NCBI GenBank assembly: GCA_040954595.2
Contig: CM082598.2
Span: 2,418,001 to 2,482,000, forward strand
Reading direction: 5' to 3'
Length of the DNA stretch: 64,000 nucleotides
Source: Balanoglossus misakiensis
Lineage: Eukaryota > Hemichordata
The first letter of the stretch is position 1; every line of letters starts with the position of its first letter. The position numbers and the translations under genes were made by a program. Below are positions 1 through 12,960 of this stretch, piece by piece. Under the pieces are notes generated by a model. The model was not told the DNA's origin, made no database searches, and saw nothing but the letters and a program-made list of their open reading frames with translations.

Positions 1-924
1 CAAAAGATATGCTTTGGACCATGACGTGGAGTGAAGATTAAGTCGTACGTGATTTTACTTTCACTCAAAGCTTTAGAATTCTGCGATTGCATGGATTAAC
101 TGTCGGGGCAGCAGTTACAGAACTTAGTCAGTCAACTATTCCATTGGTTAATTTTGTGTACAATTATTCGCAACAATATTAATCACCACACACTTGAAAC
201 TTACGTGTGTCAAAGTACTGGTAAATGTCAATCCTTGCATTTTTTTAAATATGTTAATTTTAATTTCTCATTTGTCATCTCTGAAAATATAATTTTAAAG
301 CCATATAAAATTGAAGTTCAAGCAACGTTCAAGACATGACACACTGCCGTAAAATGCACACTCTTTATCATGGCTTGCATTCCCAAAGGAGGCATTTTTC
401 TTTTTTATACGCGATAAATTTAGTGTCCCTTGCGATTGAGGTCTGCCTCAAACGACCGCTGAAAATACAAAACAGAATTGGAGGCCAGGTCTACGTCGAG
501 TAAAGGGCAGAAAGGTTGCTCATGGGACGGGGACCATCGTGGCAAATCTGCGGGTGTCAATTGTTTATATTTGCTTCTTTTTCAAATGACTGTGCGTTCA
601 CATGTGCGTTCTATTTGGTCTCCTGACGCAGTCCCTGTGTGTGTCTGCCTTCGCATCTGGTACGTAACACGTTGTAATGCAATCGGGGCTGGGATCCACG
701 CACCACACTCAACCAACATGTGCAACGACCTTGCAATGTATTAGCAAGCTGACTCATTTTCTACAACACGTAAAAGGCAGGCACACAGTCGACGTTTTTC
801 AAAGAACAGCATTTATAGGGTTAGTCTAAGTAGTCTGAATGACCTGAAACGAAAACTCTCCGTCAATGCAGCTAATTATGCACCAGTATTGACGTAATGA
901 ATGTAGGCGTCAATGCTAGTCTTC

Positions 925-1093
925 TTCAGTCTATTTTTGCTCAGATAAAAGCTTGTGTTCATGAAGCTAAGATATCGTTCTTTCAGTCTATTTCTTCAGA
1001 AAAGCTTGTGTTCATATAAAGCTAAAGATTTCATTCCTTCAGTCTATTTTGTCAGAAGAAAACTTTTGTTTATACATGGTTAAGAGATCATGT
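925..1093. repeat. Three imperfect tandem copies of a 56-57 bp unit
   Basis: TTCAGTCTATTT recurs at 925, 982 and 1038. Each copy then has TCAG and, some 20 bases in, A(A)GCTTGTGTTCAT or a decayed form (ACTTTTGTTTAT in copy 3), followed by (G)CTAA and AGAT. The first two copies are the closest. Confidence 0.8.
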
Positions 1094-3344
1094 CACAGAG
1101 ATACACACACATGATCGTTGATTATGTTGATTTTAAAACCTTGGTAACCAGGATACAGTTCAAATGTTACAAGAAGCACTATACATTGGAGCATGTAATG
1201 AAATGAGTGAAAAGTCTAGACTATGATAATTAGTTTGAATATGAAGACTTATATGTAGACATGGAGGGCGAGATTTTTATTTTTAAAACAGAAATATTAA
1301 CACCGTAAATGGACTAATTGAGGAATACATACAAAAACCAGTTGATCTGTAAAATTAAAGATAATTAGCACTCCATATTTCAGAAATATCTCCCAATTTT
1401 ATGTCACCAACTGAAATATACGTTGTCCGTTTTGAGAGACGTAACTTAAACACTTTACACCTTGACCGATTGGTCAGAAACTTGTTAACGCATTGCTGGA
1501 ACCCAAGGACAAACAAACTGTAATTTGGCGAAGGTTAACAACCCAAAGCTATAAAATTCCCCCATCCAAAACTGCGGTGATTGCGTCCTGTATATAGATT
1601 TTAAGTTTATTTCCTAACACGTAAAGCGGCACGACTCCAAATTGAATACTAGAAAAATATTGTTGCCTCGGGTTAGCACTTATTCCATTGAAGCCCACAA
1701 GGCGAAGTAATAAAATACCCCTACCACAATAGCAATAAAGACCACGCATAATACCGCGACTCCTGCATCAGCTTGGTACCACCGTAAACTCCATATAAAT
1801 CAGTGTGTTATATCAAATATATACTAAAGCAGCAATTAAGATCACAGGGATTTATTGCCCGGTGTAAAAATTATACGTTCTTGGGCGCAGATTTGCGAAA
1901 GGGGGTTGCATGTATAATGCCAGGCGATACTATCTGGTTTGAGTGTATTTTTAGGTCAGAACTCTATCTTTATTATGGACAGGAGACTGTCATCTTATAG
2001 CTTATTTCATGTTTGGAGTTTACATTCTCTGTGCGTGCCAGTTTGGAAATGTTAGTATAGGGATAAAGATAACATGTCCTTTCCCCCTAAAAATATGACA
2101 ACATGTACAATTTTTAATCTTACTTGGCACACAGAGTTCGAATTCCGTGATGATTCCGCGACAATCGCTGGCAAGGGTAGGCTCCATCTGGGAATTACCG
2201 AGCATAAACAGTTGTATATACACGTACAGACCAACCTGATCAAATATTTCGACAAGAGTGAACACACATCTTGCATGAAAGCAAATATTTCCATGTGCAA
2301 TTTGAAAATGATATCCTATGACTAACATAGTCTTCAGATATCGTCCAGCGCTGTCTGGAAGTCGAGATACCAGTTTAAGAAACTTTGCAATATGTGACCA
2401 GGGGGTTTATCCATATTTAATGCTAATTTTGGCCCTGAATGTGTTTGCAAGGTTAACAGGGAAGACTTACAGATTGTAATTACATCGTTCAAGAGCAAAT
2501 AATAACTCGCAATTAATATTTGACGGTCATGTTATTGAAAAAACCATCAATCTCGGTATTTGAAAAAAAAAACATTTAGTTTAATGGCATTTGTCATACA
2601 CCAGTTATTATATTAATAAATATAATAGTTCATTTCATTGTCCAAATAAATGTATTTCTAAAACATTTTCCCAGATTGTTAAGGCAAAATTGTTTTCTGT
2701 AAACTACACTACATTACATTACACTACACTTAGTACACCCCTTACACTGCGCCACATTACTCCACACCACACCACAATGTTTCAAATTGGAATAAAGTTT
2801 ATCTGCATACGTACAGATTCTAATTAATGAGCAAAGAGTTGTGTGGTAAATCATCAGTAATTTTTATCGACGGGGCAAAATAAAAGGCATCCGTCTTGTA
2901 TAATGGGTGGCCATTTAGATTTAATGATATTTACTTATATTATTTTCTCGTCATACAATTTAATGAAATTTTAATGGTATTAATTTATGTGTTACTACTT
3001 CTCAAGTTGTTTTATGTCTTTAACTGCCATGCCTACAGAGCTTTTACATTACGATTGCATCTTTATCTGTGCTGTTATCAATAATATGTGTTGGCACAAT
3101 GTCTGTGAGCACCGTATCATCTTGCAGTTAATTGTGACGACATCTCGCAATTGCAACTATTCCATATTCAATTGCGAATGAATATGTCTCAAAGTAAGTT
3201 ATTTGGCATCACGCATGCGAAAATCCTCCACTTGAATTATTCAAAAGCATAAGTCCTGTCAGACAATGCTTGTAAAGACATGTGAAAGGCATCCATGAAA
3301 CATCCAAGATCCCTCCCACAATTGAGCTTGTTGACTGTATAATG

Positions 3345-3462
3345 CATGTATGTATGTATGTATGTATGTATGTATGTATGTATGTATGTATGTATGTATG
3401 TATGTATGTATGTATGTATGTATGTATGTATGTATGTATGTATGTTTGTATGTATGTATGTA
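3345..3462. repeat. (TATG)n microsatellite
   Basis: About 29 copies of the tetranucleotide with one TTTG variant near 3444. The open frames across it on both strands are repeat artefacts. Confidence 0.97.
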
Positions 3463-6400
3463 GAATAGTTGTTTCGTATTGCAATAAAGAGTGTTTGCAG
3501 TGTGGCTTCACTAGAAACAACGTCAGTTGTATCTTGGAAAGAGAAGTTGAATTTTAAATATGCAGAAAAAGGTTTAAATAATGTGGACTGATGATAAAAT
3601 ATGCATGCCTTTACATTGTCTGTGACTATTAGATTATTCCATTTAAATGTCTGGCTTTAGAGTAAGGGAGCGCTGTTTTGAAAAGAAAATCATGACCTGG
3701 GGTTATTGATTAGCTCTTTGCGCTTGCTGAGGAATTCAGAATTTACGTTGAATTATTTATGTTCTCATGTTGTGCTACAATTGCAACTCATGAAATATTG
3801 CTCTGTATGAGTACCTTGTCGAGGTGGCTCTTCAATCTTTCAAGAAGTCATGTCTACATATTTGTATGAAATAATTGAGTTCATTTATCAAAGTCGGCAT
3901 GGGGTCCGTAACGAATGCAAGGATGATATCAAATGCGTTTGGTACAGATCACCTGTGACAGATTTTGTGCCGAGATTGAAGCATGAGTTTTCGCTTAATC
4001 CAGGCCAACTTGAACTGAAAATGTGCTGTGATTTTAAGTCCTCAGTTGCCTCGAAAGATGAAAAGTTTCCAGACAGACTAACAGTAGCAATGGGTTGACC
4101 TATCTGAACGAGTAGATGGAGATTGGTCTACAATTGTCAATGGATACTAGAGGAACTGCCAACGGAACTACAAACAAACAAACACAGGCTATTGACCACA
4201 AAGTTATTGGCGTTACAGTTCAGTTGTAACTCCACCAATTGTAGAAGATGAAGCAATAAAATCAAATCCAGCAGAACACTGAAAATAACACAACAGATGC
4301 AAAAAAAATCAAACACATTGATGTGATTTCTCCACCAGATGAGATGGCATATCTGCGAAGGCCTACTAAACTTTCTAAAATAATGAGAATTTACGACAAA
4401 ATCATCGCCATCAAACAGACCACGCATATACGCGCACATTTCCTTTGTAGGGATTGATGGTATGTTTCCCTTTGTTTAGCGCCGAAAGCGTTTTATTGGG
4501 ACAATAACGGGTTTATACACGGCAACATCTGACGTGGTTGTGAACAAACGCCCTGAGGATAAAACATCAATGGTTTGCTTCTCCCCTTTAGGTGTTGTAT
4601 GCTATCGCTGATATCACTGACCATGCACTAGTTTATTATACAAGGCTCTCATTATAAAGCCCCATCTCCGTGCCTTTCACGACACAACAAAAACCTACAG
4701 GTCACACTGCACTACACTTTGCAAGATTTCACAATTTCTTTACATCGATCATGGCGGTTTTCTAAACTATTTACTCTCTGATCAAACACAGCCCTAACTA
4801 AAGTACACACATTTCAGACATTAATTAAGTTTAACATGTCTTGAACATTTTCTAATTTTTATTCTTCACACTGAAATTCAATACAAAATAAAGGAAACTA
4901 CAAGTTTTTGCGATAGAATCTAAGGATTTTGCGTTAACACAATTCAAAGGCATGTAATAAACAGACATACATATCGTGAAATTAGCCGTTCAATGACGAA
5001 TAAAAGTGAATTAATCAAGTGTAAACAAATTAGACCTATCATGACATTCACAGTTGGAGAACTTGTATCTTCCGACAAGGCAGCATGTGAGCAAATCAGG
5101 CCGTGTGTTCCTATCTGGGAAATGTAACCTTTTAGATACCATGCACAGGGTTCTCACTCTGTTTTCAATTTAACATTTTGATTAGGGAGAAATACACACA
5201 CGGGTCGCTGAATTGGTCGCGTGGTCAATGCTAGTCCCCCACACTGTTTCCAGACATGGTTTTAATTTGACGAACGCACACGTTCAGTGTAAGACCCACA
5301 CTGCGTGTCTGGAATTATGTTGCCTCGTCATGTTTACATGCCTGCAGGACGTCAAATTGAACAAGACGGTCTTTTAACAAACTTAGATACTGCCTCCCAT
5401 TTCACTCTTCGACCATTAGTTTTCTTCTCCACTTAAAAAAATGTCCGATAGAAGTATAATGTCGTATTTACATCAACTGTCCTTTTTGCCAAATATAGGT
5501 TTATCTTTCGGTAAACTGAAACATGATATTCTTGTCACAACAGCCTATATACACCCAGCTGTTGTATGAACGGGTGTCAACTGGGAAATTATATACAGTA
5601 GTGCTGGACCAAAATATAAAACAAAATGACTTGTACGCAACCACATTGGATCGTATCGCATCACCATTAGCTCTACTTCTATGTTTTTATCCTTACCAAC
5701 ATTGACTAATCTGGTTGAAATTAAGTGTACTGGTCATGAAAATATAAATCATGTTAACAAACACTGCTTCCGGTCACAACTATCGTTACATTCAAAATAA
5801 CTTTCTGCCATATTTTGGATTCCGTTTTCGAATTAGTTTGAATTTCATTAAGCGAACAAACTGCTTCATAGAAGTGGGTGTAGTGTCTTCAAGCTAAAAA
5901 GACACCTGGCACATCCATTATGTAGATTACAAGGTATTAAGTCAAAAACTGGCCTGAGGTTTTGTTAATTACAGGAAACCTACCCCATCTTGAATATTTC
6001 AAATTAGAAAGTCAGAAATGAATATGATAAGTGCTGAACCTTACAAAAGTATCTCAATTCGATCTCTTCATAATTGTATGACCCATATTTTTCTCAGTTT
6101 CACCCTGCCTTTTCCCCTGAACCACATTTGATGTGAAATTACAGTTTGCTTTATGATTGACAGAATCGTTTTTATCAGTTGCAATCCAAGAGAGACAGAT
6201 CTAATGGTAGATATCACAAAATAGGATTGCTTGACTGATATTATTTCGAGCGCACATGGTAAAGTAGAGAGATAACAATAAGTTCAGAACGATTCCAAGA
6301 CAAACACAGACAATGAGATATAGCTATAGAATTGAGATTGGACCAAACACACAGACAAGAATCATCGTGCATAGTCTTCCAGTGATAGGATGTATAATAT

Positions 6401-9400
6401 ATGCTACACCAGACTAAAATAGAAATACTTTGTCAGATGGAACTCTGGATGCTTTTGTGAAAGGTGACTTAAAGCTTTCAAAGACCATTACCTTTATACA
6501 ACTTTAATGTTGAGTGATCTCAACGCAAATTTATTTAAAAAGGGTGGCAGTAGTTTGAAAAAATACCGACAAGGTCATTCATTGTCCATGCATGACGCAA
6601 TACTCTCAGACACCAGACAGATCACATAATATCACGCGTGGGTCTAGATTTGAGTACACCATCGTGGTTTGTGTGTTTTGATACGCTTGGTTGACTATGC
6701 CGTTAAAAGAACGACTCAAAAACAATTTCCCAAAAAGATTTGAATCATGCCTTGAAAACAACACAGATTTGCTTTCTATCAGATCACAAAAAGGTGAGAT
6801 TATTCAGTACTTCAGGGCGTCTGAAATTACCTATCGTCGATTTAAAGTAAATAGGATAGAATCACAAGTAAATCACCTGGCTGCTTTTTCGCTCTTGGTT
6901 TGGTTTGACTTCACGCTGTATGCGTTTAGCAAGCATCCATGAAACGTGCTCAATTACAGTGTGCCAGAATCTTGCTGCCTTGTATATTAACATCTAAGAA
7001 TCTTTCTTAACGTGCAATTTAGAAATGCAGAAGACGCGTGGCTCTCGCGAGACAGTCTCTGCAGGTCCACGCTCCACCAAGACAAATGTGACATGTGCAT
7101 CCGGGTGCACTGAACCTAGTAAATTGGTTTTATGTAAATCCATCAAATGTGTCCAGATCTACAAAAGCTTCCCATGATTATAAGGCGACTCTGGGCCAAC
7201 TTGAAGAAAGCAACCAGTCACTTTTAATTACCATCTTCCATAAATGTTTCAAGTTAAATTGTACAGTCTCTATGAAGAGTCAAGACTGTTATCAACATTA
7301 ATGTTTCGTGGTTGATGTGAAGTAAATGTGTCCCTGTCTGTTAATTGTCTTCAACAAGATTGATGCTTGCTTGTTGTAAAGTTATAGAAATGATAAAATT
7401 ACAACACTGTTTATGCCAACAAGATCTTCATAAACACGAGAAAGAAGTTAGTATTTGTTCAGAAATTGGATGAAAGTGTCACCTTTAATTATTTATTTTC
7501 AGGAAACTATGTGAAATAATGACAATTTTCCATTTTCACGTTCTACCCTAGAGGACAATCATTTAGATATGTCAAACCATTAATTAACACAGATTTTCTG
7601 AAAACATTTCGCATCTTCTCTTTGATTCCGTGTGTGATATAATGTTACGACATGAAATCAAATTTAACGAAACCAATTGACATCCAAAACTCTTACGGGG
7701 TTAATTAAGAGACAATCTCACAAGACTTCGTGATCAATTAGCTAGAGAACAAGGAACTATTTTTTCACTATGGAACAATCATGCATATTTTTTATATTTA
7801 AAAAAAAGCAGCATTGATTGATTCCAGCTCTCAATGCAATAACATTGCATCCCTAGAATATTAACTTATTCATGTGGAAAGTTATTCGTAGTGATTAGTT
7901 TACAGAAACTCTTATCAATAAGTCATCAATCAAAGCACAACCTTAACACCACATGGACACAGGATATCCAATCAGTTATTACCGTGATAGAAAAATCGCA
8001 GGAGGAAGGTTCTCTCGAGACAACAATACATTATTTAATTAATTCATGGGCACAACACGATGGGTATCAGAACCTTTGCAATTCCAGTTTTTCCGAAAAG
8101 AACAAATTCCAAGAGTCAACAAATATCAGTGCCTGCATATTACTGTGTGTAATGGAAGCAAGGATAATTAAAAGATAATATTTCGAAGTTCAAACTCTCG
8201 AGGCGCAGAAGGCTATCAACAAATTCAACTTTATTTGTTGCATGTTCATTCATTCTCACACTATATCAATTGATGAATCATTTTCGCAATTATCCTAGTT
8301 AATATTTTATAATAGTGTATTTTGTAGTTAGATGTCTCATTCGTGACAAAAGAAACGCGATAAATAGTGAACTGGCGAGCACTGAACATCCCCTGGGGTG
8401 ACAATTTCAAGATCTTTCACGCTTAGCTGATGGACGAATCCTTGCCCTAGGCGATGATTTGAGGACACTCACTGAGAGCTGCTGATGGACAGCCTATACA
8501 GTTGGCGCCATTTGCTTGACAACATTTTAGACTTTCATTACTGCAATTGTGACATTTGTGGCGAAGACCACAAGGCAGCTGGTTAACACAACCTGTCAAC
8601 GAAAACAAGTCCTCGTAGTTGCACATGTTTGGACATTATAGGTGCAGAATGATGGGGACTGCGATCTACATCCCTTGCATATTGATAGTCTGCAAAACTG
8701 ACTATTTTTTAAACTTGCTTATTCCAAAATTGACATTAATGCACACATTTTAAAATATTTCAACTCGTCTTTGAAAACTTAGAAACTTTATTTGCAAAGA
8801 ACGTTGTGTTCCTGGGCAATTGGGAATCAATGACCCAGACGAAGGAAATGGTATAAAGAGCGTATTAAAGTTGATTTCCCTACAGTAATGGCAAGTCTCC
8901 CATTGAGATCGAGCTCTTGAAGATATTAAAATGGGTATGCTTGTGATGTCAACGTTCCCGAATTTGCTAACTCTATATTCCATGTCTGCAGAGGCCTGTG
9001 GTTTTAGTCGCCTGAATGTTTCTAGTTTTAAATGGTACGTCTACTTTCTTGAACTCGAACTACACACCCAAACTCAGCAACAAAGTGCCATTTATATGTA
9101 AACTGGTATTATTTATGATAAATCTAAATTTGTAAAAACCTGATTTCGCATTCTGGTAGGGAAATGATAATAATGAGACCGCATGGCCATTATTTGGCAA
9201 AAACACCTCTCTTTGCCTGAAAAGATGTTTAATTTATTGTAAACAGAGACACTTCAGTGACATATTGTTAACGAATATTGCTTTATAATGAAGAACTAAC
9301 TGCTGGGTTTTGCACACTAGATGTTACAATTTCCAGGGGTATTTAAAGGTCCTTAACATCTGTATTCACGCCTCGACGAGAGTATAAAAACCCCGACTGT

Positions 9401-9750
9401 TGTAATTTATTTGTAATTACGTCTTCTTTGCATGCCCTCCCTTTCAATCATTTTGATCAATCAGACACTTCAGAATAGAAGGCAGTGTAAGGTGGATTGC
9501 GTTTCATTGCACCATATGTCTGATGCGTGTGTGTGTGTTCAGAACATGTGGAACGTTTGACAGTCACAGCTCCTGGTAGATAGTCAGGAGGTTTTTTGCG
9601 TAGGCGCGATCACACGGTGGCAAGATTACCAAGTAAATATGGTGAAAGCTAAACACTCAGGAAGCTCACAAAGATGGCTAGGACTAACTAGATCTTGCGA
9701 TTGGGGAGTAGATGGACAGATAGTGAACACAAACAGTCACTTAAGAACTT

Positions 9751-9763
9751 GGGGGGGGGGGGG
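9751..9763. repeat. 13-base G run
   Basis: Uninterrupted poly-G; prone to sequencing length error. Confidence 0.9.
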
Positions 9764-12700
9764 AAGGAAGATTGCGATCAGTAGACACGGTGGGAGTCCC
9801 TGGCAAAGTGGAGATAGAGATACAAGCCAAGGGACTCTGGTAAAATACTGCCAGACAATAAAAGCATGGAGACTCAACAAGGCTTGATCATGAACGCAAA
9901 GCATGTATCAGTCAAATACCTAACATTCCCAGTCCCATGTTAACTGAGGCAGAGGCAGTTGATTTTTCCATCAAAGTTTTAGGAAATGATGACGGAATAT
10001 TTAACAGGTAGCACAGGAGATGCATGTAATATCTTAAAAGTATGACTAATTGCCCTGTCAACAGGATGACAATGCGAATGGGCTTACTTTAAAAGACATC
10101 AGTCATATGTGGAAATTTAGGATAAAAATTCGTTTGAAACGAAAACATTTACGCAAATGAGCAGCTCTGTTATTTACACTAACAATTAACAGGATTCTGG
10201 CACGCACTGTGACCTGAGCGGTTCCACTTGTTGTCAAGTATTACTTGGGCGACAGACATTTTGCTGATTAATCGACAGGTTTTGTGTTGATCATGAGGTT
10301 TCTATTCGCATCACTTGGCAATCAGATGGAACTACTGAAACCTTTCCAGGTCATTTTCCACATATTATAAACCATTGCCGATATTTTTCAATGGTTGATA
10401 TTTTTTTGGACTCTCCTCCAAAAAATCTAACATAATCTAATCTAAATACTGTGCTAGCTTGTGAAGTATAAGACTGTGAATTTCGCTGATATCAGGAAAA
10501 AAGTCAAGACAGCAGCCATTTGCCAGTTTTGTGTTTATAAATGAAGTGTATCTCAAAATTAAACAGATTGTTAAATTAATCAGACAGGTTTCATTTAATC
10601 ACTGTATTAGATATGATGAAATTGTCATATTTGTTCAATCACCGCATTAAATTTTATAAAATTGACATTAGCAGAAGTAAGGTTTCAAGCATCGGTCAAT
10701 GCAATCCCATGGGAAGAGACGAATTTAACGTTCTGTCATGGTTCGCGTACATCCTTAATTCGTTTACTGCCACAGGGATGTGAAGTTACGTCAAAAAGAT
10801 AGATGGTAGCGTAGGTAGATTCCTCCAGAGCTACTCTTTTGCAGAGGTTTGCAGAGATTTAAATTTGTTATGCCATATTCCAGGCGGGTGGTAAAATAAC
10901 GTGGAGTTTTATACAATATGTTACTGCGATCGCGTGTCTAAAACATGTGCGTTGGTGATCTATTAATAGCTTTAATCATTCACGAGAATGAGGAAGGTTC
11001 AATCTACTTCAGGTTAGATAACATTCAAAGTACTGCACTGAAAATTAATCCACTAGGATTTTTTTTTCGTTTTGCAGCGACAAAATCAAATATTTTCAAA
11101 CATAGTTTCACAATATTCGTGTATACATATCGTTCACTTTATTGCAGTATGAAGTCTCTTAGACACCTGCAGTCTCTAAACTTAAAAGGTTTGACTGGAA
11201 ATAGTTTCTAAGACTGTTGTGTGTCCAACGACGCTCAGCAGCGAGCTCTCAGCGATAACCCTCTCGCTTGGGAAAACTCAAACCAATATTTCATGACACT
11301 GATCGCTTAAATCAGACTACTCCTGTTCGGTTTGCAATTACGTGAACATAGGCAAGTGCTCGTCCAATGACCTTGTGGCAAACTCTATTCCTGTTGCCTA
11401 TAGCCCTTTTAGTCTTATTAAACTATATGAAGGATAGATAAAATATACAGAGTATTGCACCTTTATCCGATATTGTATCCTGCTGATTTTAACAAGTATT
11501 CCCTACAGCATCAAAGCAAATTACCAAAGGAAAAATGACAAGATCTATGTTATTCTAATAACTCCCTCGATTAAGGTTACCTTAATCAGTGCAAGACACT
11601 TTATCAAACAAACTGACCAACATACAAATGTGGCGCCTTAAAGGCAAGTATTAAACTGACCATATAATACATCTTAACCCTTTTGACATTTCCTGTTTAT
11701 TATCAGACAACACGATGTCATGCAACATTTCAAATTGACTTTCTGATTGCTATAATTATTTCTGTACAATGATGTTTCGATAAATGGGAATTAATGTGCG
11801 ACAATATTGGCCCATACTACTTTATGAATGTAAAATGTATATTGGTATTATCGAATTAATTGCTATTTCTAATTATCTTCTCTTGTTCAGAGGAAGGGAA
11901 GAATATAATTGAAAAAAATACTTATTGTTTCTGGTGTTCAACATTTTAGCTACTTCATGTTTTGCCATCAGTGATAGATAAACTCTGCATATATTTATGC
12001 CTTTTCGATTTCCGATAGTAGAAATTAAAATCACTTTCACATCGGATGTTATAAAATAAAGCCCCACGTAAATGGCATTTAATCTCATTAAAAGGCAAAC
12101 TTTTTATTGAAAAATTGAACTAGGTGCACGAGTTCAATGATGGGTTGTTATGGCAACTGGTCATAAAACGCACAATAAAGAAGATTGCTAGCGTCTTTAA
12201 GCGAGATGAGTTCAGTTCTGTGGGCAGGAGATAAGTTAGTTGCTAAAAATGAAGTGTATCACATCTTTGAAGGAGTACGTGTCGTCAATACATGCAGTAA
12301 TACTTTGCCAAGACCTCCATTCAGGTACTTGCTGGATGTCACACCATTATGTCCAGGTGCATTTAAATGCCTCTCAAAATTATACCATGAAAATCTTTAC
12401 AACCTAATCACTGTTTAATGTTCGGGTTGGTAATCTACTACTAGCTGCATATGGCACTTCCTTAAAACAGCAGCATGCTAACCAACAGTAAAACCTGTGA
12501 ACTTTATACACGTATGGAAAACATCGACACAGCTTCATATTTCTTGACCTTCGAACCAATTTTATTACACAACATAAAGGATCGCCTTCTTTATGACACC
12601 GAGCACAAATTCACCTTCAGTGTAGACAGTAATAAATAAAATATGAACACCTGAAGTATTTATAATGTTTAAACAATACTTCTATTTTAGACAGTATAGT

Positions 12701-12960
12701 TTAAATGCTAACATATTTATTTACAGAATATCAATCCACACCTGTCTGCATCTGCGACTGTCTAATTCTATTATGCGTACATACAACAATATTCATTGGA
12801 GAACTCAAAGTTCTTTAGATTTACCTGCATATATGGTACTACATGTTTCTGTCAATCAATGCTGAAGTCTTTCAAATACATTGTACATATTTAATGACGT
12901 TGCCCCACAGTGGTTAAAACAACACACTTACAAGTAAATTAAAGAGGTGAGTTATCTAGT

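Larger units (their letters stand above)
1..12960. other. Upstream non-coding region
   Basis: Apart from the repeats listed separately and a degenerate ACACT/ACATT tract near 2704-2776, I see nothing I can call. Frames are all short, many begin with non-ATG codons, and none has family motifs. The missing first exon of gene A may be here, but no ATG plus hydrophobic run plus phase 1 donor stood out. Confidence 0.6.

Noticed and set aside
2896-3084. Hydrophobic leader-like frame (M-V-L-I-Y-V-L-L-L-L) as the missing exon 1 of gene A
   Set aside because: No phase 1 GT donor follows the hydrophobic run, and it lies 10 kb from exon 2.
3209-3557. Frames of repeated M-Y-V-C or Y-I-H-T across the first TATG array
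   Set aside because: Products of a tetranucleotide repeat read in open frames; the same appears at 53593-53898 and 60832-61097.
8651-8760. M-M-G-T-A-I-Y-I-P leader-like frame as gene A exon 1
   Set aside because: No suitable donor after the hydrophobic stretch and no similarity to the other signal-peptide exons.
10945-11211. 88-codon frame beginning with ATG
   Set aside because: A GTTAGA donor is present but in the wrong phase for joining to gene A exon 2, and the peptide is not leader-like.
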